NCBI RefSeq assembly: GCF_963678425.1
Contig: NZ_OY782854.1
Coordinates: 372,001-436,000 of the forward strand
Origin: an uncultured Bacteroides sp.
Lineage (GTDB): Bacteria > Bacteroidota > Bacteroidia > Bacteroidales > Bacteroidaceae
Direction of reading: 5' to 3'
Length of the DNA stretch: 64,000 bases
Made by a program: the position numbers and the translations under genes. The notes beneath the pieces are model-generated. The model was not told the origin of the DNA. It ran no database searches and saw nothing but the letters and a program-made list of their open reading frames with translations. Positions 1 through 9,394 of this stretch are shown in pieces. Position 1 is the stretch's first letter, and the number at the start of each line of letters is the position of its first letter.

Positions 1-2
1 AA

Positions 3-575
3 AAGGATATAGATAAACTTTTCTTTGAAACGTTCAATTATGGAGATGAACCGAAAAAAGAAAAGCCCAAGTTCCAGGCAACTGTTTATGCCCGCGATAA
101 CCATTCTTGTGCTTCTACGGCTTTGGCCGGATATTTTGGTCATGAATCATCTGAAATTAAAGGGAAAAAAGTATTGGGTGATGATATTTATCTGCTTACT
201 GCTGTCAAAAAGGATTCTATAGGTCTTGCTTATAATAATCTGGGCTATCTTTTCGATACCAATACCCGTAGATTGAAAGATGGAATTGCGCTCCTGCCAC
301 TTGATTTGAAGAAAGATGTGAAGAATGTTCTATCTGGCAATGTGGACGATGCGATTACACTATTGGAGAGAAATCAAGTAGAAACCATACCTGTTGTGAA
401 ATTTGGCTTTGTTTATTCTCAGCCAAATGCACGAAAAGAAGTTTCTGATTTTCTGAAATGGGTATTGACCGATGGACAGAAATACAATCATGAACTTGGC
501 TTTCTCAGTTTAGACAAGGATATATTAGTGGAACAAAGTAATCACTTAACCGAAAGATTCTTGTCTTTGAAATAA
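3..575 (+). CDS. PstS-like periplasmic substrate-binding protein, C-terminal part (5' end outside window)
   Basis: The reading frame is open from the first bases of the window to the stop at 575, so the start lies upstream. The visible 190 residues fit the second half of a PstS-type solute-binding fold: a stretch with VYARDNHSCASTALAGYFG, a lysine-rich segment, then a closing part with IPVVKFGFVYSQPNARKEVSDFL, typical of the last lobe that describes a ligand-binding cleft. ATG codons at 25 (other frame) and 123 are internal and are not starts. Proteins of this family bind phosphate or related anions in the periplasm; Bacteroidota also carry distant homologues of unknown ligand. It ends 82 bp before the SusC gene on the same strand, but nothing here proves that it is cotranscribed with SusC. 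The family call is moderately sure; the ligand is unknown. Confidence 0.6.
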   Translation, partial: KDIDKLFFETFNYGDEPKKEKPKFQATVYARDNHSCASTALAGYFGHESSEIKGKKVLGDDIYLLTAVKKDSIGLAYNNLGYLFDTNTRRLKDGIALLPLDLKKDVKNVLSGNVDDAITLLERNQVETIPVVKFGFVYSQPNARKEVSDFLKWVLTDGQKYNHELGFLSLDKDILVEQSNHLTERFLSLK

Positions 576-657
576 CCAAAACTATTTTTAATAAAATAAA
601 CGAAAATCCCTCTTTCTGTCTACAGATTGATTCAGGGCCTGCTCGTTATAACTTTAA

Positions 658-3600
658 ATGAATATGATAAAATTAATTACTATTATAAAAAGGGAAAGAA
701 GTTCGCAGAGTTTCATAAGATTGGGGCTGACTTTCCTGCTTGTGAGCCTATTCACTTTGACTACATATGCGCAAATTACACTTAAAGGAACAATCCTCGA
801 AGAGAGATCTAAGAAATCTGTATTTGGTGCATCTGTCAAACTTAAGGGACAACTGGGAGAAACATTCACGGATGTAGATGGTGGGTTTCAGCTAAAAGTA
901 AAGACTTTGCCTGCTACTTTATTGATAAAAAGCGTTGGATATAAATCTCAGGAATTTGATGTATACGAAAATGAACCAATAACAATCTACTTAAATGAAG
1001 ATCTTAATGAACTTGATAATGTAGTGGTTACCGGTTATGTTCAGACAAAGAGAAATGCCATGACCAGTGCTATCTCGGAAATAAAAGCAGATCAGTTCAA
1101 GAATATAGCAGGAAGCGGTTTAAACGAACAAATACAAGGGCAAACTCCGGGGCTTTTGGTCTCTACTACTTCAGGGACACCGGGTTCCAGCGTTTTTGTC
1201 CGCTTACGTGGAACAACCTCTATTAATGCCGGCAACGATCCGTTATATGTAATTGATGGGGTGCCTATCAGTAGTAAAACATTGCAAACTATCAGCATAG
1301 GCGGACAAACTACAAATCCGATATCAGACATAAATCCTGCTGATATTGAAAATGTGGAAGTACTTAAAGATGCTAATGCTACAGCTGTGTATGGCGCACG
1401 GGGAGCTAATGGTGTGATATTGATCACTACTAAACGAGGGAAAAATAATAGTAAGACTACGATTAATTTAGATGCAGAATATGGCTTCGCCAAAGCTTCC
1501 AAATTATGGGATCTGGCTACTGGACCGGATCATGCAGAAATCCTGAATGAAGCGTGGGTAAATGACGGGAAACCTTATGCAACAAGACCATATCGTCCTA
1601 AGAGTGAAGGAGGACTTGGAAATCCTGAAGATCAGCAGACTTATGATCGGCAAAGTCTTGTTTTCCGGACAGCCAATGTGCAAACCTACAACCTTTCGGC
1701 AAATGGTGGTGATGCAAAGACATCTTTCTTTGTAGGTGGTGGTTATACTTCCCAGGAAGCAATTGTGAGAACGCAGGACTTTTCAAGATATAACTTCCGT
1801 GTTAATCTAGACCATAAAATCAATAATAAATTATCAATAGGAACAAGTAATGCTCTGGATTATTCCATCCGTTCTTTATCGCGTACAGCCAACAGCCCGA
1901 AAGGTATTCTTCAAGCCAGTGTTCATACGGCTACACTGCTTCCTATATACAATTCGGATGGTTCTTATGCAAAATATGGCATTTTTGATAACATTGTAGC
2001 ATTGATTAATAATAATGATCACCATGCATATGGTTTGCATTCAATTAATAATGTGTATGCAAAGTGGAATATTATAAATAATCTGTCTTTCAAATCTTCA
2101 GTTAGTGCCGATTTAAATAACTATCACGAGAAAAGATATTTTAATACTCAGTTATCAGACGGGCAACCCAATGGAGCTGCTACTGATGCAACCAGTATTG
2201 AACAAACATGGGTGGCAGAGCAATTGTTGAACTACTTTACAACCATTCGCAATTCACATTTTATCTCTCTTTTTCTTGGTAATACAGTTCAGAAACGCAA
2301 TTATCAACTAGAGTCTATCAATGCTTCAAGCTTTCCAAGTGATCAGTTTAAAACAATTTCTTCGGCAGCTATTACTTCCGCTACGACGAGCAGTTCTTCA
2401 TCGGGTTTAGTATCTTTTTTTGGTGGAGCAAATTATAGTTTCAATAACAAGTATAGTGTTGATGCTAATGTTCGTGCCGATGCATCTTCCCGATTTGGAA
2501 AATCTAACAGATGGGGTTATTTCCCTTCTGTCGGTGCTTCATGGCGTATCAGTCAGGAAAAGTTTATAAAAAATCTGCAAATCTTCAATGAATTGAAATT
2601 AAAAGCTAGTCTCGGTTGGACCGGTAACCAGGATATTGATGATTTTGCATCATTAGGTCTTTGGAGTGGAGGAGCTAACTACGGAGATGCAGCAGGTATT
2701 TCCAGTTCTCAATTAAGCAATCCAAATCTTAAATGGGAAACAACCCGTCAATGGAATGTAGGACTCGAATCTTCTTTCCTGTCTGGCAGACTTTCATTTG
2801 AACTCAATTATTATAATAAGTACACTACTGATTTGCTTTTAAATATACCAGTAGCAGGTAAAACCGGATTCTCTTCTACAATTCAGAATGTTGGTGCAAT
2901 GAGTAATAAAGGAGTTGAATTCGAAATTAATTCGACTAATATAGAAAACAGAGATTTTAAATGGACCTCTTCTTTTCAGATATCACATAACAAAAATCTG
3001 GTAGAAAAGTTACCAATATCTTTTTCTCAATATTCAAGAGACTGGGTTCGTTTGCAACAAGGTTCCCCGATGTATTCTTTCTGGCTTTACAAACAACTGT
3101 ATGTTGATCCTAAAACAGGAAATGCAGTCTATGAAGATGTGAACAAGGATGGTAAGATTACTACTGCTGATAGGCAAATTGTAGGTAATGCATGGCCAAC
3201 TTTTACAGGAGGGCTCAGAAATACCTTAACATATAAAGGCTTAGATCTGTCTTTCTTCTTCTATTTTTCAGTTGGCAACGATGTATTTAACATGAACCGT
3301 TTCTTCCAGGAACACGGTGGTGTGCGCGGCACTAACTGGGGATTGCTAAAGAGTCAGATGAGACGTTGGCAGAAAGAAGGAGATATCACAGATATTCCCC
3401 GTGCTTCTACAGTTGTAAATCCTGATGGAAGTTACAATAACGATTTCCAGAGTAGCCGCTTCCTGGAAGATGGTTCCTTCTTAAGACTTCGTAATTTGAC
3501 TATTGGGTATACACTTCCTTCAAGAGTTCTTGCAAAAGCAGGATTGAGCAAAATCCGTTTGTATGCCAGCGCAACCAATCTCTTCACAGTAACTAAATAT

Positions 3601-3723
3601 TCCGGTGCCGATCCTGAAGGAAACACAGCTGCCGATCAAACGAATGGAACTGTACAAGGACTTGATTTTGCTATTCCTCCACAGCCAAGACAAATTGTAT
3701 TCGGTGCTAACTTAACATTTTAA
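658..3723 (+). CDS. SusC/RagA-family TonB-dependent outer membrane transporter
   Basis: This 1021-residue protein has the SusC layout. An N-terminal signal peptide ends near TTYAQ (about residue 39). A carboxypeptidase-regulatory-like domain follows (about 42-110, with GTILEERSKKSVFGASVKL). A TonB-box-like NVVVTGYVQTKR comes next, then a plug domain with the SusC signature PLYVIDGVPI and NATAVYGARGANGVILITTK, and then the 22-stranded barrel ending in an aromatic-terminated VFGANLTF. SusC proteins form the pore of an outer membrane importer whose lid is the SusD partner, here encoded 12 bp downstream. The length is normal. The M20 hydrolase and amino acid permease that follow suggest that the cargo is a peptide or N-acyl amino acid rather than a glycan; this is inference from context. 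ATG 664 is an alternative start. The box TAACTTTA just upstream differs by one base from the -7 consensus. Confidence 0.95.
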   Translation: MNMIKLITIIKRERSSQSFIRLGLTFLLVSLFTLTTYAQITLKGTILEERSKKSVFGASVKLKGQLGETFTDVDGGFQLKVKTLPATLLIKSVGYKSQEFDVYENEPITIYLNEDLNELDNVVVTGYVQTKRNAMTSAISEIKADQFKNIAGSGLNEQIQGQTPGLLVSTTSGTPGSSVFVRLRGTTSINAGNDPLYVIDGVPISSKTLQTISIGGQTTNPISDINPADIENVEVLKDANATAVYGARGANGVILITTKRGKNNSKTTINLDAEYGFAKASKLWDLATGPDHAEILNEAWVNDGKPYATRPYRPKSEGGLGNPEDQQTYDRQSLVFRTANVQTYNLSANGGDAKTSFFVGGGYTSQEAIVRTQDFSRYNFRVNLDHKINNKLSIGTSNALDYSIRSLSRTANSPKGILQASVHTATLLPIYNSDGSYAKYGIFDNIVALINNNDHHAYGLHSINNVYAKWNIINNLSFKSSVSADLNNYHEKRYFNTQLSDGQPNGAATDATSIEQTWVAEQLLNYFTTIRNSHFISLFLGNTVQKRNYQLESINASSFPSDQFKTISSAAITSATTSSSSSGLVSFFGGANYSFNNKYSVDANVRADASSRFGKSNRWGYFPSVGASWRISQEKFIKNLQIFNELKLKASLGWTGNQDIDDFASLGLWSGGANYGDAAGISSSQLSNPNLKWETTRQWNVGLESSFLSGRLSFELNYYNKYTTDLLLNIPVAGKTGFSSTIQNVGAMSNKGVEFEINSTNIENRDFKWTSSFQISHNKNLVEKLPISFSQYSRDWVRLQQGSPMYSFWLYKQLYVDPKTGNAVYEDVNKDGKITTADRQIVGNAWPTFTGGLRNTLTYKGLDLSFFFYFSVGNDVFNMNRFFQEHGGVRGTNWGLLKSQMRRWQKEGDITDIPRASTVVNPDGSYNNDFQSSRFLEDGSFLRLRNLTIGYTLPSRVLAKAGLSKIRLYASATNLFTVTKYSGADPEGNTAADQTNGTVQGLDFAIPPQPRQIVFGANLTF

Positions 3724-3735
3724 ATAATTAAGAAT

Positions 3736-5103
3736 ATGAGAACAACAGAATTCTATAAATATACATATAAAGTATTACTTGTCAATTTCATTTTATTACT
3801 TAGTTCATGCAGTAATATTCTTGATCTTGAGCCGGAGCAATCAGTATCCAATGCATCGGCAGTAGTAGATAAAAAATCGGCGGAGGCGGCTTTGGCTGGT
3901 GCTTATGATAAGTTACAATCCGGCAATTATTATGGCAGCGAATTTGTTGCAGCGATCTATTTGGCTGGCAATGATGTTACCTGGACAGGATCTTTAAATT
4001 ACTATCGGGCATTTAATAATCATTCTTACCAATCCGACAATACCACAATAAATACGGTATGGTATGCTATTTACGCAACTCTTAATGCTGCGAATCAGGT
4101 GATAGACAAAACTTCTGCATTGTCGTCTCAGGTTTTGCCGGACACAGATAAGAATAGAATTGTTGGAGAAGCTTATTTTATCAGGGCACTATCCTTATTT
4201 GATTTAGGAAGAACCTGGGGAAACGTTCCTATTATTACTAAGGGAACAATTACTGCACACGATTTTGATGGAGTAAAGCAAAGCACACAAGCAGAAGTTT
4301 ATCAACAAGTTATCACAGATCTGCAAACTGCGCTTTCTTTATTACCAGAAAAGACAGACCGTTCACGAGCCACAAAGAATACCGCCCGCGCATTACTGGC
4401 CAGAGTGTATCTTTATGCGGAAAACTGGGATAAAGCGGAAGAATATTCCTCTTTGTTAATTGCAGACACTAATGATTACCAATTGGTTGATTATTCTTCA
4501 TTCTTTAAGAATAAGCAGACAAAAGAATCCATTTTTGAACTTCTTTACACTACTTCCGATAAAAATACTCATGCTGCTTACTGGTTAGCATCAGCAAATG
4601 GAGGACGTCATGAATGGGCACCATCAGAAAGTCTTGTAGCCTTGTTAGGTAATTCTGAAATTGGAGGAACCCGCAAAGCTCTGTATTCAGATCTTTCAAC
4701 TGCTTTAAATCCAAAATTTTATGTCGGGAATCTATATTGGAGAACAACCGGAGACGACCCCGCATACATCTTACGTATCTCTGAACAATATCTTATCAGA
4801 GCTGAGGCACGTGCTAAAAAAACAACGCCAGATATTACAGGAGCTTTGAATGATTTGAATGCAGTAAGATTACGTGCTCAGGTGAAGGTACTTACAGGAC
4901 TTTCTCAATCTGAGACAATTCTTGCAATTGAGAATGAACGTCGCGTTGAATTTCCTTTTGAACCCCATCGCTGGTTTGATTTGGTACGTACCAAAAGAGC
5001 CGGGACTGTGCTTGGGGTAACCGATTCTGATAAATGGGTATACCCTATACCCTATAATGATATACAGGCTGATAGTGATTTGAAGCAAAATCCAAGTTAT
5101 TAA
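3736..5103 (+). CDS. SusD/RagB-family outer membrane lipoprotein
   Basis: The protein has 455 residues with a lipoprotein signal ending in LLLSSC, Cys25 being the lipidation site. After it comes the SusD start NILDLEPEQ, a helical TPR-rich body (AEAALAGAYDKLQ, TLNAANQVIDK, EAYFIRALSLFDLGRTWGNVPI) and the typical C-terminal segment with LIRAEARAKK, LNAVRLRA, ERRVEFPFEPHRWFDLVR. SusD proteins sit on the cell surface, bind the ligand and cap the SusC barrel. The gene starts 12 bp after susC and is surely cotranscribed. It is slightly shorter than many glycan SusDs (500-600 residues), in keeping with a small ligand. The ligand cannot be read from the sequence. Confidence 0.95.
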   Translation: MRTTEFYKYTYKVLLVNFILLLSSCSNILDLEPEQSVSNASAVVDKKSAEAALAGAYDKLQSGNYYGSEFVAAIYLAGNDVTWTGSLNYYRAFNNHSYQSDNTTINTVWYAIYATLNAANQVIDKTSALSSQVLPDTDKNRIVGEAYFIRALSLFDLGRTWGNVPIITKGTITAHDFDGVKQSTQAEVYQQVITDLQTALSLLPEKTDRSRATKNTARALLARVYLYAENWDKAEEYSSLLIADTNDYQLVDYSSFFKNKQTKESIFELLYTTSDKNTHAAYWLASANGGRHEWAPSESLVALLGNSEIGGTRKALYSDLSTALNPKFYVGNLYWRTTGDDPAYILRISEQYLIRAEARAKKTTPDITGALNDLNAVRLRAQVKVLTGLSQSETILAIENERRVEFPFEPHRWFDLVRTKRAGTVLGVTDSDKWVYPIPYNDIQADSDLKQNPSY

Positions 5104-5194
5104 CATCTACCTGCTATAGTACATACTTTATACGAATGGTGAAAAATTTACAGAAGTGAAGAATCAGATTATTAGAATATAAAAAGATATTAAA

Positions 5195-6655
5195 ATGAAG
5201 AAATTAGTATTATTAACTTTAGTTACAGCAGCTTTGGGCTTAAACAGCTATGCCCAGAGCAAGGGGCATTTTTCAGAGAAGGGCAGTATTGCCATAGATT
5301 ATTTAAATAATTCATTCCCGGTTTATGACCAACTTCAAAAAAATATATGGGGCAAAGCTGAATTGGGATTTATTGAAAAGGAGAGCTCCATATTACTTCA
5401 GCAGCAATTGCAGAAAAACGGATTTAAAGTTGAAGCTGGTGTTGCAGGAATGCCAACTGCTTTTGTGGCAAGTTATGGCAGCGGAAGTCCGGTGATTGGT
5501 ATTCTGGCAGAGTTTGATGCTCTACCCGGTTTGTCACAAGATACAGTTCCGTATAAGAAACCTTTGATTGAAGGAGGCAATGGTCATGGTTGCGGACATA
5601 ATGTATTCGGGGTAGGTTCGGTTGCAGGAGCTATTGCAATTAAACAATGGCTGGAGCAGACAAAACATCCGGGTACTATCAAAGTATTTGGAAGTCCGGC
5701 TGAAGAAGGTGGTGGCGGAAAAGTGTACCTGGTGCGTGAAGGAAGCTTCAAAGGGGTAGACCTTGTGCTCGATTGGCACCCTGCTGCCGGCAATGGGGTA
5801 AGTACAGATACAGGAACAGCCATACAAATGATTGATTATAGTTTTTATGGAAAAGCGGCTCATGCTGCAGGAAGTCCGGATAAAGGACGTTCGGCATTAG
5901 ATGCAGTGGAGGCTTTTGATTATTTAGTCAATATGATGAGAGAGCATGTTCCTACTTCCTCACGCATTCATTATATTATAGCCAATGGCGGTGAAGCTCC
6001 TAATGTAGTGCCTGCTTATGCCAGAGTATCTTATTACATCCGTAGCCCGAAAAGAGATGCATTAAAGGATTTAACCACATGGATTAATCAGGCGGCTCAA
6101 GGTGCAGCTTTGGGAACCCAGACTACTGTGAAGTCTGAAATCATTTCCGGATTTTATGAAAGATTATACAATAAAACATTGGCAAATCTGGTGCAGAAGA
6201 AACTGGAAAAAGTAGGAGGCGTTATTTATAACCCACGCGAGGAAACTTTTGCCAAAGAAATAGTTAAAGGGCTCGGTGAATTAGATACTGTCTTGTTAAA
6301 AGTGCAAAGAGTGGAATCTCTGAAAGAAGAGAAAGTCTCACAAGGAGGGGGTTCTTCCGATGTGGGTGATGTAAGCTGGACTGTTCCAACAGTAAGCTTT
6401 GGAACTGCGGCATTTATTCCGGGAAGTGCGGGTCATAGCTGGCAGAATGTAGCTTCAGGAGGATCAACCATTGGTACAAAAGCTCTTATTAATGCAGCGA
6501 AGGTGTTCTCACTCTCAGCAATAGAACTGTATACTGATCCTAAATTAGTAGAAAAGGCAAAACAGGAATTTAATACTCGTCGTGGATCTGATTTTCACTA
6601 TGAGCCGCTATTAGGTAATCGTGCTCCGGCATTAGATTATCGGGTTAAGAAGTAA
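5195..6655 (+). CDS. Secreted M20-family amidohydrolase (AbgB / aminoacylase-like)
   Basis: The protein has 486 residues with a signal peptide ending at SYAQ (about residue 21), so it is exported to the periplasm. The rest is an M20D-type metallopeptidase. Visible metal and catalytic elements are ILAEFDALPG, GHGCGHNVFG, the Glu pair in SPAEEGGGGK, VLDWHP, and a late GHSWQN. A dimerisation lid lies in the middle, around YSFYGKAAHAAGSP. The closest known role is aminobenzoyl-glutamate utilisation protein B and related amidohydrolases, which split amide bonds of N-acyl amino acids. It lies 91 bp downstream of susD and 46 bp upstream of an amino acid permease. The simple reading is that SusCD brings in an amide, this enzyme splits it in the periplasm, and the permease carries the amino acid inward. 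The exact substrate is unknown. Confidence 0.88.
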   Translation: MKKLVLLTLVTAALGLNSYAQSKGHFSEKGSIAIDYLNNSFPVYDQLQKNIWGKAELGFIEKESSILLQQQLQKNGFKVEAGVAGMPTAFVASYGSGSPVIGILAEFDALPGLSQDTVPYKKPLIEGGNGHGCGHNVFGVGSVAGAIAIKQWLEQTKHPGTIKVFGSPAEEGGGGKVYLVREGSFKGVDLVLDWHPAAGNGVSTDTGTAIQMIDYSFYGKAAHAAGSPDKGRSALDAVEAFDYLVNMMREHVPTSSRIHYIIANGGEAPNVVPAYARVSYYIRSPKRDALKDLTTWINQAAQGAALGTQTTVKSEIISGFYERLYNKTLANLVQKKLEKVGGVIYNPREETFAKEIVKGLGELDTVLLKVQRVESLKEEKVSQGGGSSDVGDVSWTVPTVSFGTAAFIPGSAGHSWQNVASGGSTIGTKALINAAKVFSLSAIELYTDPKLVEKAKQEFNTRRGSDFHYEPLLGNRAPALDYRVKK

Positions 6656-6701
6656 ATCAGTTAGAATCTGAAATGAAACTATATTAATAAAAGCAGACTG
6701 A

Positions 6702-8378
6702 ATGAGTTTATTTGTAAGAAAATCAATAGGTAGCTTATTAAGCGAGTCGAATGCCACCGATAGCAACACCTTAAAGAAATCTTTAGGGCCATCAAAACTT
6801 GTAGCTTTAGGTATCGGAGCTATTATTGGTGCAGGCTTATTTTCTATTACAGGAGGTGCTGCCGCTTATCAGGCAGGTCCGGCTATTACACTTTCGTTCA
6901 TAGTAGCATCCTTAGGGTGCTGCTTTGCCGGCCTGTGTTATGCTGAATTTGCCTCAATGATTCCGGTGGCGGGTAGTGCTTATACCTATTCATACGCAAC
7001 AATGGGCGAATTTATAGCCTGGATTATCGGATGGGATTTAATGCTGGAGTACGCTATTGCAGCCGTTACCGTTAGTATTAGCTGGAGCCGGTATCTGGTT
7101 AAATTTCTGGAAGGCATTGGAATCTATCTGCCAAAGGAATTAGTCCAATGTCCCTGGGATGGGGGAATCCTGAATCTTCCGGCGGCCATAATTATTGTTC
7201 TGGCAAGTCTGCTCCTTATTAAAGGCATTGAGGGAAGCTCACGAGTTAATTTTATCATTGTGCTTTTAAAAATAGCAGTGGTGCTTGTCTTTATAATTTT
7301 AGGATGGAAATATATTGATACATCTAACTACACACCATATATTCCTGCCAATAACGGCACTTTCGGAGAATATGGTTTTAGTGGAATTATCAGAGCTTCT
7401 GCAGTAGTCTTCTTTGCATTTATAGGTTTTGATGCAGTGAGTACGGCGGCTCAGGAGGCAAAGAATCCCAAAAGAAATATGCCTATTGGAATATTAGTTT
7501 CTTTGCTTATCTGCACGGTGCTATATTTCTTGTTTGCACATGTAATGACCGGAGTAGTAAATTATACAGCTTTTAAAGGATATGATGGCATTGCTCCTGT
7601 AGCAGTTGCCATCGATCACATGGGTAAGCCTGATGCTTTAGGTGTTATCCATCCTGATTATCCATGGCTTAATAAGGCTATTGTCCTGGCTATTCTTGCA
7701 GGTTATTCTTCAGTGATACTTGTGATGCTATTAGGACAAAGCCGGATTTTTTACAGCATGAGTAAAGATGGTTTATTGCCAAAAGTCTTTTCTCAGATTC
7801 ATCCTGTTTACAGAACACCCGTGAAAAGCAATCTTTTATTATTGATTATTGGTGGAACTCTTGCAGCCTTGGTTCCGGCGCGTGTAGCTGGCGAGATGAC
7901 CAGCATCGGTACCCTTTTGGCTTTCATTCTGGTTTGTGCAGGTATTTTAGTAATGAGGAAGAAAATGCCTGATGCGCCCAGAGCCTTTAAAACACCTTTT
8001 GTTCCATTAGTCCCTGTTTTAGGCATTATAACCTGTCTTTTTATGATGGCGTTTCTGCCTGCAGATACCTGGATTCGTCTTCTTATCTGGATGGCAATAG
8101 GTTTTGATGTATATATAGCTTATGGTCTTAAGAATAGTAAACTGCAGGTTCAGATTCCTTCTCGTACTGATCAGTTAATCCTCAGGGCAAGCGGTGCAAT
8201 TATATCAATTCTTTTGGTATTTGTTGCTTTGTGGTATCAACAGACCATCGGATGGACAGGTAGCAAAACCTTAATGACTATAGCCTTTGTTATTGTTTTG
8301 ATTCATAGCTTATTTGTGTGGAATCGTCTGAAAGATTTAAAATCATTGGCAGACAAAGAAATTATTGAGTTAGCCTGA
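6702..8378 (+). CDS. APC-superfamily amino acid permease (cationic amino acid transporter-like)
   Basis: The 558-residue protein has about 14 hydrophobic segments and the APC signature of transmembrane helix 1, LGIGAIIGAGLFSITGGAAA, followed by CYAEFASMIPVAGSAYTYSY. Further family marks are FFAFIGFDAVSTAAQEAKNPKRNMPIGI and the loop LGQSRIFYSMSKDGLLP. The length and the two extra C-terminal helices match the CAT-like branch. Such proteins move amino acids across the inner membrane by proton symport or exchange. It is the last gene of the SusC-SusD-M20 unit, 46 bp after the amidohydrolase, and a strong intrinsic terminator follows at 8466-8498. The start ATG 6702 precedes a short cytoplasmic tail of about 30 residues, as usual. 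The specific amino acid is not readable. Confidence 0.92.
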   Translation: MSLFVRKSIGSLLSESNATDSNTLKKSLGPSKLVALGIGAIIGAGLFSITGGAAAYQAGPAITLSFIVASLGCCFAGLCYAEFASMIPVAGSAYTYSYATMGEFIAWIIGWDLMLEYAIAAVTVSISWSRYLVKFLEGIGIYLPKELVQCPWDGGILNLPAAIIIVLASLLLIKGIEGSSRVNFIIVLLKIAVVLVFIILGWKYIDTSNYTPYIPANNGTFGEYGFSGIIRASAVVFFAFIGFDAVSTAAQEAKNPKRNMPIGILVSLLICTVLYFLFAHVMTGVVNYTAFKGYDGIAPVAVAIDHMGKPDALGVIHPDYPWLNKAIVLAILAGYSSVILVMLLGQSRIFYSMSKDGLLPKVFSQIHPVYRTPVKSNLLLLIIGGTLAALVPARVAGEMTSIGTLLAFILVCAGILVMRKKMPDAPRAFKTPFVPLVPVLGIITCLFMMAFLPADTWIRLLIWMAIGFDVYIAYGLKNSKLQVQIPSRTDQLILRASGAIISILLVFVALWYQQTIGWTGSKTLMTIAFVIVLIHSLFVWNRLKDLKSLADKEIIELA

Positions 8379-8465
8379 ATAAGGTAATCTCTTTTGATGT
8401 AACAAAGTACATAATTTATTATTTTACATTTTTTGACGTTGATAAGTTAGTCTGGTTTGTTTTGG

Positions 8466-8498
8466 TGCCTGCTGAAGATTCTTTAGCAGGCATTTTTT
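8466..8498 (+). terminator. Intrinsic terminator after the permease gene
   Basis: An 11-bp stem (8466-8476 with 8482-8492, one G-T pair) encloses a 5-base loop and is followed by six T. It closes the SusC-to-permease unit. Confidence 0.85.
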
Positions 8499-8530
8499 AG
8501 ATTTTGGTCAACAATAAAAAACACAAAATC

Positions 8531-8650
8531 ATCTGCTACCTGCTACTAAAACTGAATAAATTCCTGCGTTTATAGTACTTTTAGCTAGTGGCAGATAAAT
8601 TTGTGATACAAATCATCTGCTACTAAAATTTGCTATCTGCTACTAAATTC
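8531..8650 (+). repeat. CTGCTACTA repeat element, copy A
   Basis: The element has two overlapping CTGCTAC boxes (8533 and 8540), an inverted box TAGTGGCAG (from 8586) and two more direct boxes CTGCTACTA at 8617 and 8637. The inverted box and the one at 8617 can fold into an imperfect hairpin of about 18 bp with the loop GAT. The reverse complement of 9551-9675, on the other side of the YdeI-like gene, has the same boxes at identical spacing with no gap. Confidence 0.75.
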
Positions 8651-8702
8651 ATTGTTTTTTGCTAATGAAAATTTCATCGCTTGACTTTTTATCCTGTCTC
8701 TA

Positions 8703-9260
8703 TCAATAATATTTCTCAGACCCTCGTGCCATAATTAACTTATTAGTCTTTGTCTTTTTTATAAAGTGGTTCAATCGTTTATTAAATTCCTCCGGCCTGT
8801 TACGGGCAGCCTCGATGTATGCAAGGCGAATTCTCTTATATGAATCAGAAAAAAGACAATAGTTCTCCCACGTAACAGAATCTTTTTTGAGTTCATTGAG
8901 AATATCTGCCGGAAAAGTATATTCCTGATTGGTGATGTTTTTTATAGAATCCACTACCAGAGGATGAATCAGGTTGTTTTTGTATAACCATGCTATCCGC
9001 TCCTTATTCAATTGAGAATAGGTACTTGAAGGATTTCTGACCGAATAGCGTTGTATTGTGCTGGTTTCTGTATAAGACCTTACAGTACTGTCAATCCATC
9101 CAAAACATAAAGCTTCCTCAACAGCATCATTATATGACACAGATTTTATGCCCGATAATTTATTCGGAAAAATAAGCCATACCTCTCTTTGTGTTTGAAA
9201 ATTGGTTTCCAGCCAATTTCTCCAGATAGATCTGTCCTCAGCTTGAAATGTCTCTATCAT
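8703..9260 (-). CDS. YdeI/OmpD-associated-family protein
   Basis: The frame is open further upstream to 9428, but I place the start at ATG 9260. A -7-type box (TATTTTTG, 9281-9288 on the minus strand) lies inside the longer frame, and the family begins at MIETFQAEDRSIWRNWL. The resulting 185-residue protein carries the family marks WRNWLETNFQTQREVWLIFP, VSYNDAVEEALCFGWIDS and the basic stretch SVRNPSSTYSQLNKERIAWL, then a helical C-terminal part. This family is common in bacteria; some members are called bacteriocin-protection proteins, but the biochemical role is not established. It stands alone on the minus strand between two inverted copies of a repeat element, so it may be part of a transferred cassette. 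Confidence 0.8.
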   Translation of the reverse strand: MIETFQAEDRSIWRNWLETNFQTQREVWLIFPNKLSGIKSVSYNDAVEEALCFGWIDSTVRSYTETSTIQRYSVRNPSSTYSQLNKERIAWLYKNNLIHPLVVDSIKNITNQEYTFPADILNELKKDSVTWENYCLFSDSYKRIRLAYIEAARNRPEEFNKRLNHFIKKTKTNKLIMARGSEKYY

Positions 9261-9280
9261 ATTAAACCTTTTTATGTTTG

Positions 9281-9288
9281 CAAAAATA
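9281..9288 (-). promoter_or_regulatory. -7 box of the YdeI-like gene
   Basis: TATTTTTG on the minus strand matches TAnnTTTG. It lies 20 bp upstream of the chosen ATG, which supports the shorter start. Confidence 0.55.
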
Positions 9289-9332
9289 TGGATAATTCTC
9301 TGATTACCTTCAGGAAAATTATAATTATCAGC

Positions 9333-9372
9333 CCGGAGTTTTGCTAAACTCCGGTTTACTTTTAAAAAAATT
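9333..9372. repeat. Hairpin repeat related to the 60.76-60.84 kb element
   Basis: A perfect 9-bp stem (CCGGAGTTT and AAACTCCGG around TGCT) is followed by GGTTTACTTTTAAAAAAA. The segment 60788-60827 reads nearly the same: GGGAGTTTGCTCAACATCCGG, then GTTACGTTTTAAAAAAAA. The related motif AACATCCCGCCTG occurs at 9477-9489. Confidence 0.55.
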
Positions 9373-9394
9373 ACTAGACTAATTTGTGCATCCT

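Larger units (their letters stand above)
8379..8702. other. Intergenic stretch between permease and YdeI-like gene
   Basis: These 324 bases hold the permease terminator and repeat copy A. I see no supported coding frame in them. The convergent YdeI-like gene ends at 8703 and shows no clear terminator of its own apart from the hairpin within copy A. Confidence 0.7.
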
